64,000 nucleotides of DNA, taken from an uncultured Bacteroides sp. (lineage in GTDB: Bacteria; Bacteroidota; Bacteroidia; Bacteroidales; Bacteroidaceae). Of this stretch, positions 1 through 8,513 are shown piece after piece (positions within the stretch are counted from its first letter, which is position 1; every line of letters starts with the position of its first letter). The position numbers and the translations under genes are program-made. Under the pieces are notes generated by a model. That model was not told where the DNA came from, searched no databases, and saw only the letters and a program-made list of their open reading frames with translations. The stretch lies in NCBI RefSeq assembly GCF_902491285.1, contig NZ_CABUHK010000007.1, positions 46,685 through 110,684 of the forward strand. The letters run 5' to 3'.

Positions 1-6
1 TTTCAT
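1..6 (-). CDS. Start of next operon gene (partial)
   Basis: Only ATG-AAA is visible on the minus strand at 6 to 1, six bases past the stop codon of the preceding lipoprotein gene. Met-Lys is the usual start of a Bacteroides secreted lipoprotein, and the short spacing fits continuation of the same operon. Nothing can be said about the product. Confidence 0.35.
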
Positions 7-12
7 ATCAGA

Positions 13-993
13 CTATTTTAAAGTTAAACGCTTTATCGCAAAACTCATACGTTTCAGATTACTGCTTGTCTCGTTGATATACAAATAAGCGATATACTTC
101 CCGTCATGACTCTTTATCAAGACTCCCTGGTCTTGTCCTAATTCATACGCATGTGCGGTCACGCCGTCCAGCGCAGCCTGACGCAAATCTATCTCATCGA
201 CATAGATAGTAGGCACTCCGCTGGTCTTCAGTTGACCGTCAGGCCAATACCTTTTTTCCATCAAAGTGCGGTTGGTTGCTCCCGACGGGATTTCAACAGG
301 ATACAAATATCCTTTCTCATTGGATGGAGATACCAGTCCGTGGGCAAATGACCACCCGGAACCCATTGTCGGCTTATAAGTATAGATAAAATCAATCTTG
401 CCGGCAATACCCATTTCTTCTACCTGAGTCACGGAGTAAGACTGCATCGTCTCCAAAGAGAAACAGTTTCTCTCTCCGGACGACAATGACAGATTCTTAA
501 AGATTTCCACATTGCTCACTGTATATTCAGGAGACTGGACAGTAGCCTCGCCAGTTCCGGTAATACTGCGGAAATGGAATTTTATCTTACTGCCCCGGGC
601 TGCTTCGGGCACAACATAGAAATAACGTATAGTCGCAGCAATCGTATCGACAATATAGGCTTTGGAGACAGTTCCTTCCGTGCTTGTCTCCGTAGCAATA
701 CGCACTTCCTCTTCTTCACCGTTATCCGGATTGGTGTATCTGCTATTCATGGCAATCCCGGTTCCTTCGGCACCCGGGAAAGACGCTGTAACCTCTACCG
801 CTTTTATCGGAGTGCCATCCGTAGAACCTATTGCGTAGGCAAACTCCAATGTATTTCCTACCAGAACCGGTCCCACATCTTTCCGTAAAAGGTCATTTCG
901 CAAAGGACTTTCATCATCAGAACAAGACGAACAGAACGCTACCGCAACAGCATAGAGCAGTAAATACAGCGAAAACCAACTTATCTTTTTCAT
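13..993 (-). CDS. SusD-downstream surface lipoprotein, probable DUF4466 type
   Basis: A 326-residue predicted lipoprotein. The N-terminus is a hydrophobic signal ending in CSSCSDDE, so Cys acylation and outer-membrane location are likely. The rest is soluble and mostly beta in character, with no catalytic motif I recognise. By position (last visible gene after SusC, SusD and a small lipoprotein) it is expected to be a surface glycan-binding or accessory protein of the locus. The DUF4466 assignment is from general resemblance and is not firm. It starts 8 bp after the previous stop, so it is almost certainly co-transcribed. Confidence 0.7.
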   Translation of the reverse strand: MKKISWFSLYLLLYAVAVAFCSSCSDDESPLRNDLLRKDVGPVLVGNTLEFAYAIGSTDGTPIKAVEVTASFPGAEGTGIAMNSRYTNPDNGEEEEVRIATETSTEGTVSKAYIVDTIAATIRYFYVVPEAARGSKIKFHFRSITGTGEATVQSPEYTVSNVEIFKNLSLSSGERNCFSLETMQSYSVTQVEEMGIAGKIDFIYTYKPTMGSGWSFAHGLVSPSNEKGYLYPVEIPSGATNRTLMEKRYWPDGQLKTSGVPTIYVDEIDLRQAALDGVTAHAYELGQDQGVLIKSHDGKYIAYLYINETSSNLKRMSFAIKRLTLK

Positions 994-1001
994 ATCTTTC
1001 T

Positions 1002-1382
1002 TTATTCCTTTTCAACAACAATAATCTTATATTCCTTATATACCTCTCCGCTTCCGGAGATAACGGTATATTTCACCGATACGCTGAAGTCAGTCCACAC
1101 ACCCATTTTAGGAGTGATAGTAGCCTCAGGAGCCAAAGAACAACGAGGTTTCAGGTGAGCCCGGTTTACTCCGTTCTTGACTTCTACGTTGATAATCCCG
1201 TTCGCGTCGTCAATGGTCACCTGCGTAGCAACATTGCGGTTGTCCGCCGTATATAATTGTACAGAACTTATATAAGCATCCATCCGGTCTGTCACTTGAT
1301 ACACTTCTTCGTCGGTATCGCAAGCTCCCAGGACAATGGTCAGGAGTAACACCTTTACAATTGATATGATATGTGTTTTCAT
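1002..1382 (-). CDS. Small SusD-downstream lipoprotein
   Basis: A 126-residue lipoprotein with signal MKTHIISIVKVLLLTIVLGAC and Cys at position 21. The mature part (about 105 residues) is beta-rich and resembles the small domains (DUF5018-like, unconfirmed) encoded after SusD in many Bacteroides loci. It is 15 bp after SusD and 8 bp before the larger lipoprotein gene, so all are probably on one transcript. No enzymatic motif is visible. It may help the SusC/D complex bind its glycan. Confidence 0.65.
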   Translation of the reverse strand: MKTHIISIVKVLLLTIVLGACDTDEEVYQVTDRMDAYISSVQLYTADNRNVATQVTIDDANGIINVEVKNGVNRAHLKPRCSLAPEATITPKMGVWTDFSVSVKYTVISGSGEVYKEYKIIVVEKE

Positions 1383-1397
1383 TTCTCTATATTTTAA

Positions 1398-3116
1398 TTA
1401 CAACCATGGTTTATTCTGAGTCAGATTAGGATTCAACACACGCTCATCTTCAGGGATATTATAGATATAATACCTGGGGAATGTACGGTCTGTCGCATTC
1501 TTATATTGGTCTTGAATAAAGTCATTCAATGTGCTGCGCAATTCCCTGCCGTTCGGATAGTCCCAGACTTTTTCCGCAAGCCGCCATCTCCGCAGATCAA
1601 AGAAACGCTGCCCTTCGGCCACAAACTCAACGGCTCTCTCCTGCTTGACAGCATCAAAGAATGTCTCCTTGGTCTTGAATTTTTCACGGTCCAAAGCCGG
1701 GAGCTTTCCTCTTCCCCTGATTTTGTCAACGAGGGTGAACAGTTCGTCCGACGGTCCACAAAGTTCGTTCATCGCTTCGCAATACATCAGCCAGACATCC
1801 GGCAAGCGCATCAGATAGAAATCCTGCGGACCGTTAGACCTGGAATAGCCAGCATATTGTCTCACAAATTTGCGGAACATATATCCTGTTCTGCTATCAT
1901 TATAATCCAAATACCCGTTCTTATTACCGAACATAAAAGGCACGCTATCCCCAATCGTCATTCCATCGGGAGTGATGGTACGCATTTTCTGTCCGTTCCA
2001 AACGATAGTGCCACGCATGCGGTAGTCACGTCCATCGTATGTTTTAGGGTTTGCCGAACCATTGGTCAAGTTTTGGTTCTTATTCAGAACGACCGGTTCA
2101 ACATAATCACCGGTTTTAGTACTCTGATACAGGTTTACCAAGTAATTTGTCGGTTGCATATTTGCCCATCCGTTCAGTACGCTCCGGTTTCCGAAGATTT
2201 TGACGAATTCTTCACCTTGTCCGATATTAGGGCCGCCATACTGGATGGAGAAAATGACTTCCGAGCATTTTTCATTTTCCAGTGTAAAGAGTTGGAGATA
2301 GTTCGGATTTACATATTCTCCGGGAGCGCCGTCCTTAAACAGTTGGAGATTATAGGCAGGTTTCATCACCTCTTTAAAATTACCGATAGCTTTCTCATAA
2401 TATTCTTTCGCTTCCGACTCGTTTTGCTGGAAATTATCCACTTCAGGACGTCCGTTTTTCTTCCAACAAGCCCAAAACAGTTCCAGTTTACCTTTGAATG
2501 CATAAGCCGCCACTTTAGTTGCCCGCCCCTGGTCGTCACTCGATTCATAAGAATCGGGAAGCACTGATATAGCATAATCATAATCTTCCATTATAAAATC
2601 CCTGACTTGGGTAATCGGCGTTCTTGCAATGCTATACGCTTCTTCCTGCGTGGGTACATGATCCAGATACTGGACATCCCCGTATAAGTCAATCATAAGC
2701 GCATAATGGAGAGCCCTGATAAATCGTACTTCTCCTTCGTACCGTTTCAGCAGGTTCAGGTCTTTTTCCGTAACCGCTTCCGACTGCATCCTGCGTAGCT
2801 GCATAATGGCATTATTTGCCCTGTTGATAGAAGCATAACACTTATTCCAATAATCGGAAGTTATCGACTGGCTGTTCGCATTCTGAAAATAAACGAGGTC
2901 CGCATTAGGATAACAATCCAACCTATAAAACAGTCCGAATGCATTCCTCATTGCGTTATAAACAGCGTTCACCCCTTTCTCCGCATCTTCAGTCGTTTCC
3001 CAAAAAGTGTCCGCACTAATTTTTGTTGTAGCCGGATAGTCAAGCAAATTATTAATGCAACTAGCCTGTAGTAATAAAACAACCAGTAATAATATACTAT
3101 TGATATGTCTTTTCAT
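1398..3116 (-). CDS. susD-like: SusD/RagB-family glycan-binding lipoprotein
   Basis: A 572-residue lipoprotein (signal to LLLQASC, Cys about 19) of the usual SusD length. The N-terminal half carries the TPR-like repeats typical of the family (DTFWETTEDAEKGVNAVYNA, RANNAIMQ, RFIRALHY). The C-terminus has the family signature ERAVEFVAEGQRFFDLRRW and ends in NPNLTQNKPW. SusD forms the lid over the partner SusC channel and captures oligosaccharides. It begins 11 bp after the SusC gene. The substrate cannot be told from sequence, because no degradative enzyme of this locus is inside the window. Confidence 0.95.
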   Translation of the reverse strand: MKRHINSILLLVVLLLQASCINNLLDYPATTKISADTFWETTEDAEKGVNAVYNAMRNAFGLFYRLDCYPNADLVYFQNANSQSITSDYWNKCYASINRANNAIMQLRRMQSEAVTEKDLNLLKRYEGEVRFIRALHYALMIDLYGDVQYLDHVPTQEEAYSIARTPITQVRDFIMEDYDYAISVLPDSYESSDDQGRATKVAAYAFKGKLELFWACWKKNGRPEVDNFQQNESEAKEYYEKAIGNFKEVMKPAYNLQLFKDGAPGEYVNPNYLQLFTLENEKCSEVIFSIQYGGPNIGQGEEFVKIFGNRSVLNGWANMQPTNYLVNLYQSTKTGDYVEPVVLNKNQNLTNGSANPKTYDGRDYRMRGTIVWNGQKMRTITPDGMTIGDSVPFMFGNKNGYLDYNDSRTGYMFRKFVRQYAGYSRSNGPQDFYLMRLPDVWLMYCEAMNELCGPSDELFTLVDKIRGRGKLPALDREKFKTKETFFDAVKQERAVEFVAEGQRFFDLRRWRLAEKVWDYPNGRELRSTLNDFIQDQYKNATDRTFPRYYIYNIPEDERVLNPNLTQNKPWL

Positions 3117-3127
3117 ATTATATAGTT

Positions 3128-6100
3128 TTAAAGCGTTACATTTATACCTAAAGAATAATTCTTCATGAGCGGATAAGGTATTTCCGAACCGCTTTTAGGA
3201 AGTTTCTCCGGGTCCAAACCCGGCCATTTAGTAATCGTAAACAGATTCTCCGCCGATATATGGATACGTGCCGAGCTCACACTTATATGTTTAAGGAGTT
3301 TCGAGGGTATCCGGTACCCTAACTGGATATTTTTCAGTCTGATATAATCACATGAATACAGCCAGAAAGTGGATTGTTCCTGATTGAATCCGCCGTTACT
3401 GCCTGATGTCAGGCGCGGAAATTTCGCTCCCCGGTTATCGGGCGACCAGGTATCCAGATGGTGTTCCTGAAAAGCATAACGGGACGTGTATACGTTTACA
3501 TTATTGAAGTTATCCAGCCAAAAATTCTTTCTTCCCGCATTACCCTGAAAGAGCATGCTCAAATCAAATCCTTTCCAGTCTGCGTTGAAGTTGATACTGA
3601 AATCACTCGTAGGGATGTAACGCATGCTATTGGGCATGGCTACCTTGTCATTGCTGTCAATCACTCCGTCGCCATTGATATCTTCCATCAATAAATCTCC
3701 GGGAGCCAGGTTATCATTCTGATAGGGAGCATTGGCTATCTCTTCCCATGTCTGCGCGATTCCGACAGCCTTGTACGTATAAACCATTTCGTAGGGATAT
3801 CCCAGGAATTTATCTCCGCGCCCTAACCGTTCATTCCATTTAAGCAACTTATTCTTATTATATGAATAGTTGATTCCGATACCATAGGAGAAGTCACCTA
3901 TCTGGTCTTGCCAGGAAAGGGAGATTTCGGCTCCCCGGTTTCTCATTTCCCCAATATTCCGGTCAGGTGCTTCCAGTCCCGACAGGAGTCTGGATACTTG
4001 TCCCGGACGAATCATGCTCGTTGTCAGTTTATTATATAAGTCCAGTTCCATCTTCAGGCGATTGTTGAAGAAAGAGAGCTCCAGCCCCAAGTTAGTCATA
4101 GCGGTAGATTCCCAGGTAAAGTTCGAGTCAATCAGTTTATAAGGGGCATACCCTTCTACCAGTATGTTATCTCCGAATGTGTATGGATAAGAATTATAGG
4201 TATCTTTCTGATAATAACGGTCTACACCGGAATTGTTCCCGACTTTTCCCCAGGACATTCTGATTTTTGCATTAGAAACTACATCTTTCAGCGGTTCGAA
4301 AAACCCTTCTTCCGAAAAACGCCATGCGGCAGATACGGAAGGAAATGTTCCCCATTGGTGTCCCTTAGAAAATTTGGACGATGCATCCCAACGTACCAAT
4401 GCCTGCAACATATACTTGTCATGTATATCATAATTCAATTTGGTTACAATGGAACGCAAACCTTCTTTACTGGACGAACCGCCGGTAGACTGGGTAGTCA
4501 CTCCCGCACCGTCTATTTCCGTCAGGTTCGGGTGGAACCTGTCATTCCGCGAACTGCTTTGTGACCTTTCGTGCCAATACTCCTCGGAGTATATAAACTG
4601 GAAACGCAAATTGTGTCCGCTGAAAATCTCCTGGTTATAGATAGCGTGCAAGTTCAGAATTGTTTTTGTACGTTCGCGTGTATAATCCGTGATACCGGTA
4701 CTCTTTGTTACAGTCTCATAGCCAGGCAATCCGGTCTGGAAATTCTGTAGAATAGTAGGCATGCTCCATGATTTTGTAAAATCATTCCGATAGGTCAGGC
4801 CATAATCTGCTCTGAACTGGAGAAACGACAAGGGTTGCCACTCCAGAAAAGCCATACCGTTAAAGTCCTTACGCTCCAGCTTATTATTGTTCACGCTATA
4901 TTTAGACAAAAGGTTGGCGGCAAGAATATCTTCACCATACGCCATCGCACCGCCATACTCTCCCGTAATCGGGTGTTGCGGCAAGATGCCCGCCACTGTC
5001 CTGACCATCTCCCATGTGGAAGCATTTCCATAAGAGAGCAATCCTTCGTCCAACGGATATACCTGGTCCGACCACTGTCCTGCTGCGTTCAAGCCGACCT
5101 TAAAATGGTTGCCTACTTTTTGGTCTACATTCACGCGGAAAGAATAGCGTCTGTAATCATTGTTAATCATCAAACCTTCCTGGTCCAGCAGACCGATGGA
5201 CAGATAATAAGTCCCTTTCTCATTTCCACCCGTAGCAGACAAGCTATGATTTTGTGTAAAAGGAGAACGGAAGATAACATCCCACCAGTCAGTGTTAGGA
5301 TACAGTACCGGGTCTACCATTCCCTTTGCCATCCATTCGTCAATAGTTCCGTCCTTATAAATAGCGCCGCTATTACCATTTGTCGCCGCCTGGTTATGCA
5401 ACGTCAGTGCCCTTGGATAGTCGGCTAAGAAATCATAGAAACCGGTAGCTTTTCCAACGGAGAAATTTCCCGAATAATTCACATTCACCCGCCCGGATTT
5501 ACCTTTCTTCGTTGTAATCAATATAACGCCATTAGCCGCTCTCGAGCCATAGACTGCCGATGAAGAGGCATCCTTCAATACGGATATGCTCTCTATGTCG
5601 TTCATGTCGATTCTGTCTATTTCTATATCGGGGATACCATCCACCACAATCAAAGGAACCGAGTTATTGACCGTACCCAGTCCGCGTACTCTCAAAGTAG
5701 CTCCATCCTTACCTGCCATACCACTGGATTGCTGTACCATCAATCCCGGCACTAATCCGCTTAATGCAGTGGAAGTGCTTGAAATTGACCTGCCGGATAA
5801 TTGCTCGTCAACGGATACCATCGACACCGCCCCGGATAAATTTACTTTCCGTTGCGCACCATAGCCAACTACTACCACTTCTTTCAGCAAATGAGAGTTT
5901 TCTTTCAGAATAACGGTCAATTCTCTTTTCCCATTCACCGGTTTCTCTATCGTTTCATATCCTATATAGGAGAAAACGACGGTGGATGACGGGTCTACAT
6001 TATCCAAATGAAACTTTCCGTCAATATCAGTGATTGTACCTTGCGAGGTGCCCTTTATGAGTACGGAGACACCAATCAGGGGCGTTCCTTTCTCATCAAT

Positions 6101-6487
6101 AATAGAACCGTTCAACCGTTGCAGTTTTTCTTTCGACTGGGTTTTAGGAACAATTGAAACAACCCGGTTCTCATTTATCTTATAATCCAGAGAAGTGCCG
6201 GACAGAATCTTCTGCATTGCGTATTCTATTCCCACATTCTCACATTTGATAGAAACCGGTCTATCCAAATCTTTCAGGTTCTCCGAATAGAAGAAACGAT
6301 AATCAGTCTGCTTTTCAATATTCCTGATTACCTCTCTGACAGGGAGATTAGTGACATTCAAAGTAATTTTTTCCCGTTTCGCCTGTTGGCCGTAACATTC
6401 GGAAATGAACATGATAAGGCAGCAAAACAGACATAGGAATCCCGTAATTCTTGACTGCAAGAATTTTACTTTCAGATATTTTTTCAT
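3128..6487 (-). CDS. susC-like: SusC/RagA TonB-dependent transporter with STN signalling domain
   Basis: A 1119-residue outer-membrane transporter, about 90 residues longer than the other three SusC proteins here. The extra part is an N-terminal secretin/TonB short N-terminal (STN) domain at roughly residues 35-110. Next come a carboxypeptidase-regulatory-like beta-sandwich (about 125-210), a TonB plug (about 210-330, with the family phrase LKDASSSAVYGSRAANGVI) and a 22-strand barrel. STN domains contact FecR anti-sigma factors in the periplasm, and one is encoded just upstream with its sigma factor. The protein should therefore both import a glycan and report its presence. An inverted repeat in the 150-bp leader separates it from the regulators. 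Confidence 0.96.
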   Translation of the reverse strand: MKKYLKVKFLQSRITGFLCLFCCLIMFISECYGQQAKREKITLNVTNLPVREVIRNIEKQTDYRFFYSENLKDLDRPVSIKCENVGIEYAMQKILSGTSLDYKINENRVVSIVPKTQSKEKLQRLNGSIIDEKGTPLIGVSVLIKGTSQGTITDIDGKFHLDNVDPSSTVVFSYIGYETIEKPVNGKRELTVILKENSHLLKEVVVVGYGAQRKVNLSGAVSMVSVDEQLSGRSISSTSTALSGLVPGLMVQQSSGMAGKDGATLRVRGLGTVNNSVPLIVVDGIPDIEIDRIDMNDIESISVLKDASSSAVYGSRAANGVILITTKKGKSGRVNVNYSGNFSVGKATGFYDFLADYPRALTLHNQAATNGNSGAIYKDGTIDEWMAKGMVDPVLYPNTDWWDVIFRSPFTQNHSLSATGGNEKGTYYLSIGLLDQEGLMINNDYRRYSFRVNVDQKVGNHFKVGLNAAGQWSDQVYPLDEGLLSYGNASTWEMVRTVAGILPQHPITGEYGGAMAYGEDILAANLLSKYSVNNNKLERKDFNGMAFLEWQPLSFLQFRADYGLTYRNDFTKSWSMPTILQNFQTGLPGYETVTKSTGITDYTRERTKTILNLHAIYNQEIFSGHNLRFQFIYSEEYWHERSQSSSRNDRFHPNLTEIDGAGVTTQSTGGSSSKEGLRSIVTKLNYDIHDKYMLQALVRWDASSKFSKGHQWGTFPSVSAAWRFSEEGFFEPLKDVVSNAKIRMSWGKVGNNSGVDRYYQKDTYNSYPYTFGDNILVEGYAPYKLIDSNFTWESTAMTNLGLELSFFNNRLKMELDLYNKLTTSMIRPGQVSRLLSGLEAPDRNIGEMRNRGAEISLSWQDQIGDFSYGIGINYSYNKNKLLKWNERLGRGDKFLGYPYEMVYTYKAVGIAQTWEEIANAPYQNDNLAPGDLLMEDINGDGVIDSNDKVAMPNSMRYIPTSDFSINFNADWKGFDLSMLFQGNAGRKNFWLDNFNNVNVYTSRYAFQEHHLDTWSPDNRGAKFPRLTSGSNGGFNQEQSTFWLYSCDYIRLKNIQLGYRIPSKLLKHISVSSARIHISAENLFTITKWPGLDPEKLPKSGSEIPYPLMKNYSLGINVTL

Positions 6488-6538
6488 ATCTTTGTGAATA
6501 AATTGTTTTTAATAATTAGTGATTAGGACAATTTAATT

Positions 6539-6571
6539 AAGGTCGAAGGAATTACCCTTTTCTTCGACCTT
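6539..6571. terminator. Hairpin between anti-sigma and SusC genes
   Basis: A perfect 10-bp inverted repeat (AAGGTCGAAG at 6539-6548 and CTTCGACCTT at 6562-6571) with a 13-nt loop lies in the 150-bp gap between fecR and susC. The minus-strand side has no strong U-tract, so it may be a weak terminator or attenuator that sets regulator and transporter levels apart rather than a full stop. Confidence 0.5.
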
Positions 6572-6637
6572 GCATTTTTCTTGGTCAGATGTGTCTCATA
6601 GGCGTCATATTAATTTATAAAGTTAAACATTTTAAGG

Positions 6638-7693
6638 TCAATTGCTCATTATCTTTTCAAAGTCTTTACTTCTTTGCTTATCTATTCCAATCTTAATCAC
6701 TCCCTGTTCCCAGCAATAGTCAATAGGAGCTGTGTCCCTCATCAAATCAAGTGTCTGCTGTATCGTTTCATCCATCAGGATTCCGGTAAACTTATAGTGT
6801 TTCAAGTGTTCGTCTTCGATACTTATCTCCACTTTATACTTGCGTTCCAGCTTCTTGACTATACTTTCTAATGTCTCCTTCTGAATTATCCATTTAGGGT
6901 CTTTCCAGGATGTGTATAACAGCGTATTCACATCTTTCTTAAGTTCTACCTGTATATCATCCTTATTTTTCTTACAAATCAGGATGGTTTCATTCGGTTT
7001 CAGGTAGACTTCGGGAATTTCCCGGCTTGTATCAGGTTTCACTCTTACAGAACCTTTAACCAGCGTCGTTTCTACAATATCCTCGTCATCGTATGCTTTC
7101 ACATTGAAACTGGTTCCCAGCACTGTTATTTCCGTTCCTTTGGCAGAAACGATAAACGGCTTCTTATCTTTCTGTACTTCCAGGAAAGCTTCTCCGTGTA
7201 GTTCAATCTTCCGCACTTCAGTTCCGAAAGATTTGGCATATGCGATGCTACTACCCGAATTCAATGTAACAACAGAACCATCTGGCAAACTTAAAACGGA
7301 CTTGGAACCTAAAGGGGCATTTACTTCAGTCATCCCATCTATAAGACCATCAGTACGACTTCCCCATTCATAAGCAACCCAGCAAGATACTGTAAACAGG
7401 ATGACCGCAGCAATATTCTTCCACACCTGCAAATACCTTCTCTTCTGCACAGGGCGGGCATGAGATTGTCCCTTGATAGTATCCATCACCCTGTCGTAGG
7501 CAGAATCCATATAATCATCAGGCTTCATATTCCTTGCGACCAGTTCGATGTTATAGGCTTCCCTAAAATAGCGTTTATTCTCCGGATTTTCCAGTATCTT
7601 TTTCAGTTCAATCCGTTCCTTTTCCGATAATCCTTTTTCAAAGAAAGAAGATATCAGTTCATTTATCCTATTTATGTTATTATTTTCCTGCAT
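6638..7693 (-). CDS. fecR-like: FecR-family anti-sigma factor
   Basis: A 351-residue inner-membrane anti-sigma factor. The cytoplasmic N-terminal part (residues 1-90) should bind the sigma factor. A single membrane segment lies near 92-110 (NIAAVILFTVSCWVAYEW). The periplasmic FecR domain follows (LNSGSSIAYAKSF, GEAFLEVQKD, VLGTSFNVKAY), with a C-terminal DUF4974-like domain (LESIVKKLERKYKVEISI). It lies 38 bp downstream of the sigma gene and upstream of the STN-containing SusC, the standard arrangement for ligand-induced release of an ECF sigma factor. Length and domain order are normal. Confidence 0.95.
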   Translation of the reverse strand: MQENNNINRINELISSFFEKGLSEKERIELKKILENPENKRYFREAYNIELVARNMKPDDYMDSAYDRVMDTIKGQSHARPVQKRRYLQVWKNIAAVILFTVSCWVAYEWGSRTDGLIDGMTEVNAPLGSKSVLSLPDGSVVTLNSGSSIAYAKSFGTEVRKIELHGEAFLEVQKDKKPFIVSAKGTEITVLGTSFNVKAYDDEDIVETTLVKGSVRVKPDTSREIPEVYLKPNETILICKKNKDDIQVELKKDVNTLLYTSWKDPKWIIQKETLESIVKKLERKYKVEISIEDEHLKHYKFTGILMDETIQQTLDLMRDTAPIDYCWEQGVIKIGIDKQRSKDFEKIMSN

Positions 7694-7731
7694 ATATATT
7701 AAAGACGATGTTGGTTAGAAAAAGGGTGGGT

Positions 7732-8265
7732 CTAAATCTGAAAAAAAATAAAGATTAGCAAGATTCCCAGTTTTTTCCTTAAAATAAGGATGGCTTCACG
7801 CAGATTGGATTTCACCGTATTTACGGATATATTCATCTTTTGGGCAATCTCACTATATTTGAGTTTTTCAAAACTTCGGAGCTTTAAAGTTTCCTGATAG
7901 CGTTGTGGAAGTTCTTTTATGGCAGTAATGATACGGGATTCATCTTCTTGAGAGATAAGATAGTCTAACGGATTCTCATCCAAATCTGCCAACGTGTAAC
8001 ATTCTTCCACCGGGAAAAACTCTTTCTGAGTTCGCAGATAGTCAATACAGGCATTTTTCACTGTTTGCAGTAAATATCTTCTCACAGCAAATTCCTGGAT
8101 ATTTTCCATATTTGCCCACAACTTGACGAAAGACTCGCTGACGATATCTTCTACAATGCATGTATCTTTCACATATCCACAGGCGAAATAATAGAGTTCT
8201 TTGTAGTATTGAGTAAAGAAGGATTTAAATCTCTCTTCCTTCATCCAATCTGCACTTTTTCCCAT
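7732..8265 (-). CDS. ECF (sigma-70 family) RNA polymerase sigma factor
   Basis: A 177-residue ECF sigma factor. Region 2 is recognisable (YYFACGYVKDTCIVEDIVSE, SFVKLW). So is region 4, a helix-turn-helix (LPQRYQETLKLRSFEKLKYS, EIAQKMNISVNTVKSNLREA). It is the usual Bacteroides size for sigma factors paired with FecR and STN-SusC. It should direct transcription of the susCD operon downstream once FecR is signalled. The start MGKSADWMKEERF is preceded at 47-54 bp by a TAACTTTG -7-like element. Confidence 0.95.
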   Translation of the reverse strand: MGKSADWMKEERFKSFFTQYYKELYYFACGYVKDTCIVEDIVSESFVKLWANMENIQEFAVRRYLLQTVKNACIDYLRTQKEFFPVEECYTLADLDENPLDYLISQEDESRIITAIKELPQRYQETLKLRSFEKLKYSEIAQKMNISVNTVKSNLREAILILRKKLGILLIFIFFQI

Positions 8266-8311
8266 TCCAATAGTATAACAGCTTAAAGTTCAACGTGAAT
8301 TCGAGATGAAG

Positions 8312-8319
8312 CAAAGTTA
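8312..8319 (-). promoter_or_regulatory. Candidate -7 element for the sigma/anti-sigma operon
   Basis: Read on the minus strand this is TAACTTTG, a match to the Bacteroides -7 consensus TAnnTTTG. It starts about 47 bp upstream of the sigma-factor start. No TTTG is present at the expected -33 spacing, so the call rests on one box. Confidence 0.45.
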
Positions 8320-8407
8320 CTTAAATATATTATTTAGGGAAGAATTTCTATACTTTTTTTGCTTTGAACCGGACTACACGTATTATACCGGTTCATTGCT
8401 ACTATCA

Positions 8408-8511
8408 TTTTATAAGTTATGATTAATAAAACGATAGTTTATCCGTTTTTTATAAGTTATGATTAATAAAATCGCTATATTTGTTTCGTTTATCAACCAT
8501 AACTTATAAAA
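8408..8511 (+). repeat. Two direct repeats plus one inverted copy in the ATPase promoter
   Basis: TTTTATAAGTTATGATTAAT occurs at about 8408-8427 and again at 8448-8467 (each copy runs on to 8431 and 8471), exactly 40 bp apart. An inverted relative (ATAACTTATAAAA within 8495-8511) overlaps the ribosome-binding region of the ATPase gene. The second copy covers the -33 zone of the TATATTTG promoter at 8476. Spacing close to four helical turns and the placement around the promoter suggest an operator, perhaps autoregulatory. Confidence 0.6.
8476..8483 (+). promoter_or_regulatory. -7 element of the ATPase gene
   Basis: TATATTTG matches TAnnTTTG and lies 30 bp upstream of the ATG at 8514. No TTTG is present 19-21 bp further up. 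That position is occupied by the second copy of the 24-bp repeat. Confidence 0.55.
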
Positions 8512-8513
8512 TC

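Noticed and set aside
1506..2567. 353-codon plus-strand frame opposite SusD
   Set aside because: Shadow of the SusD gene on the other strand; no recognisable domain, and the composition is that of an antisense frame.
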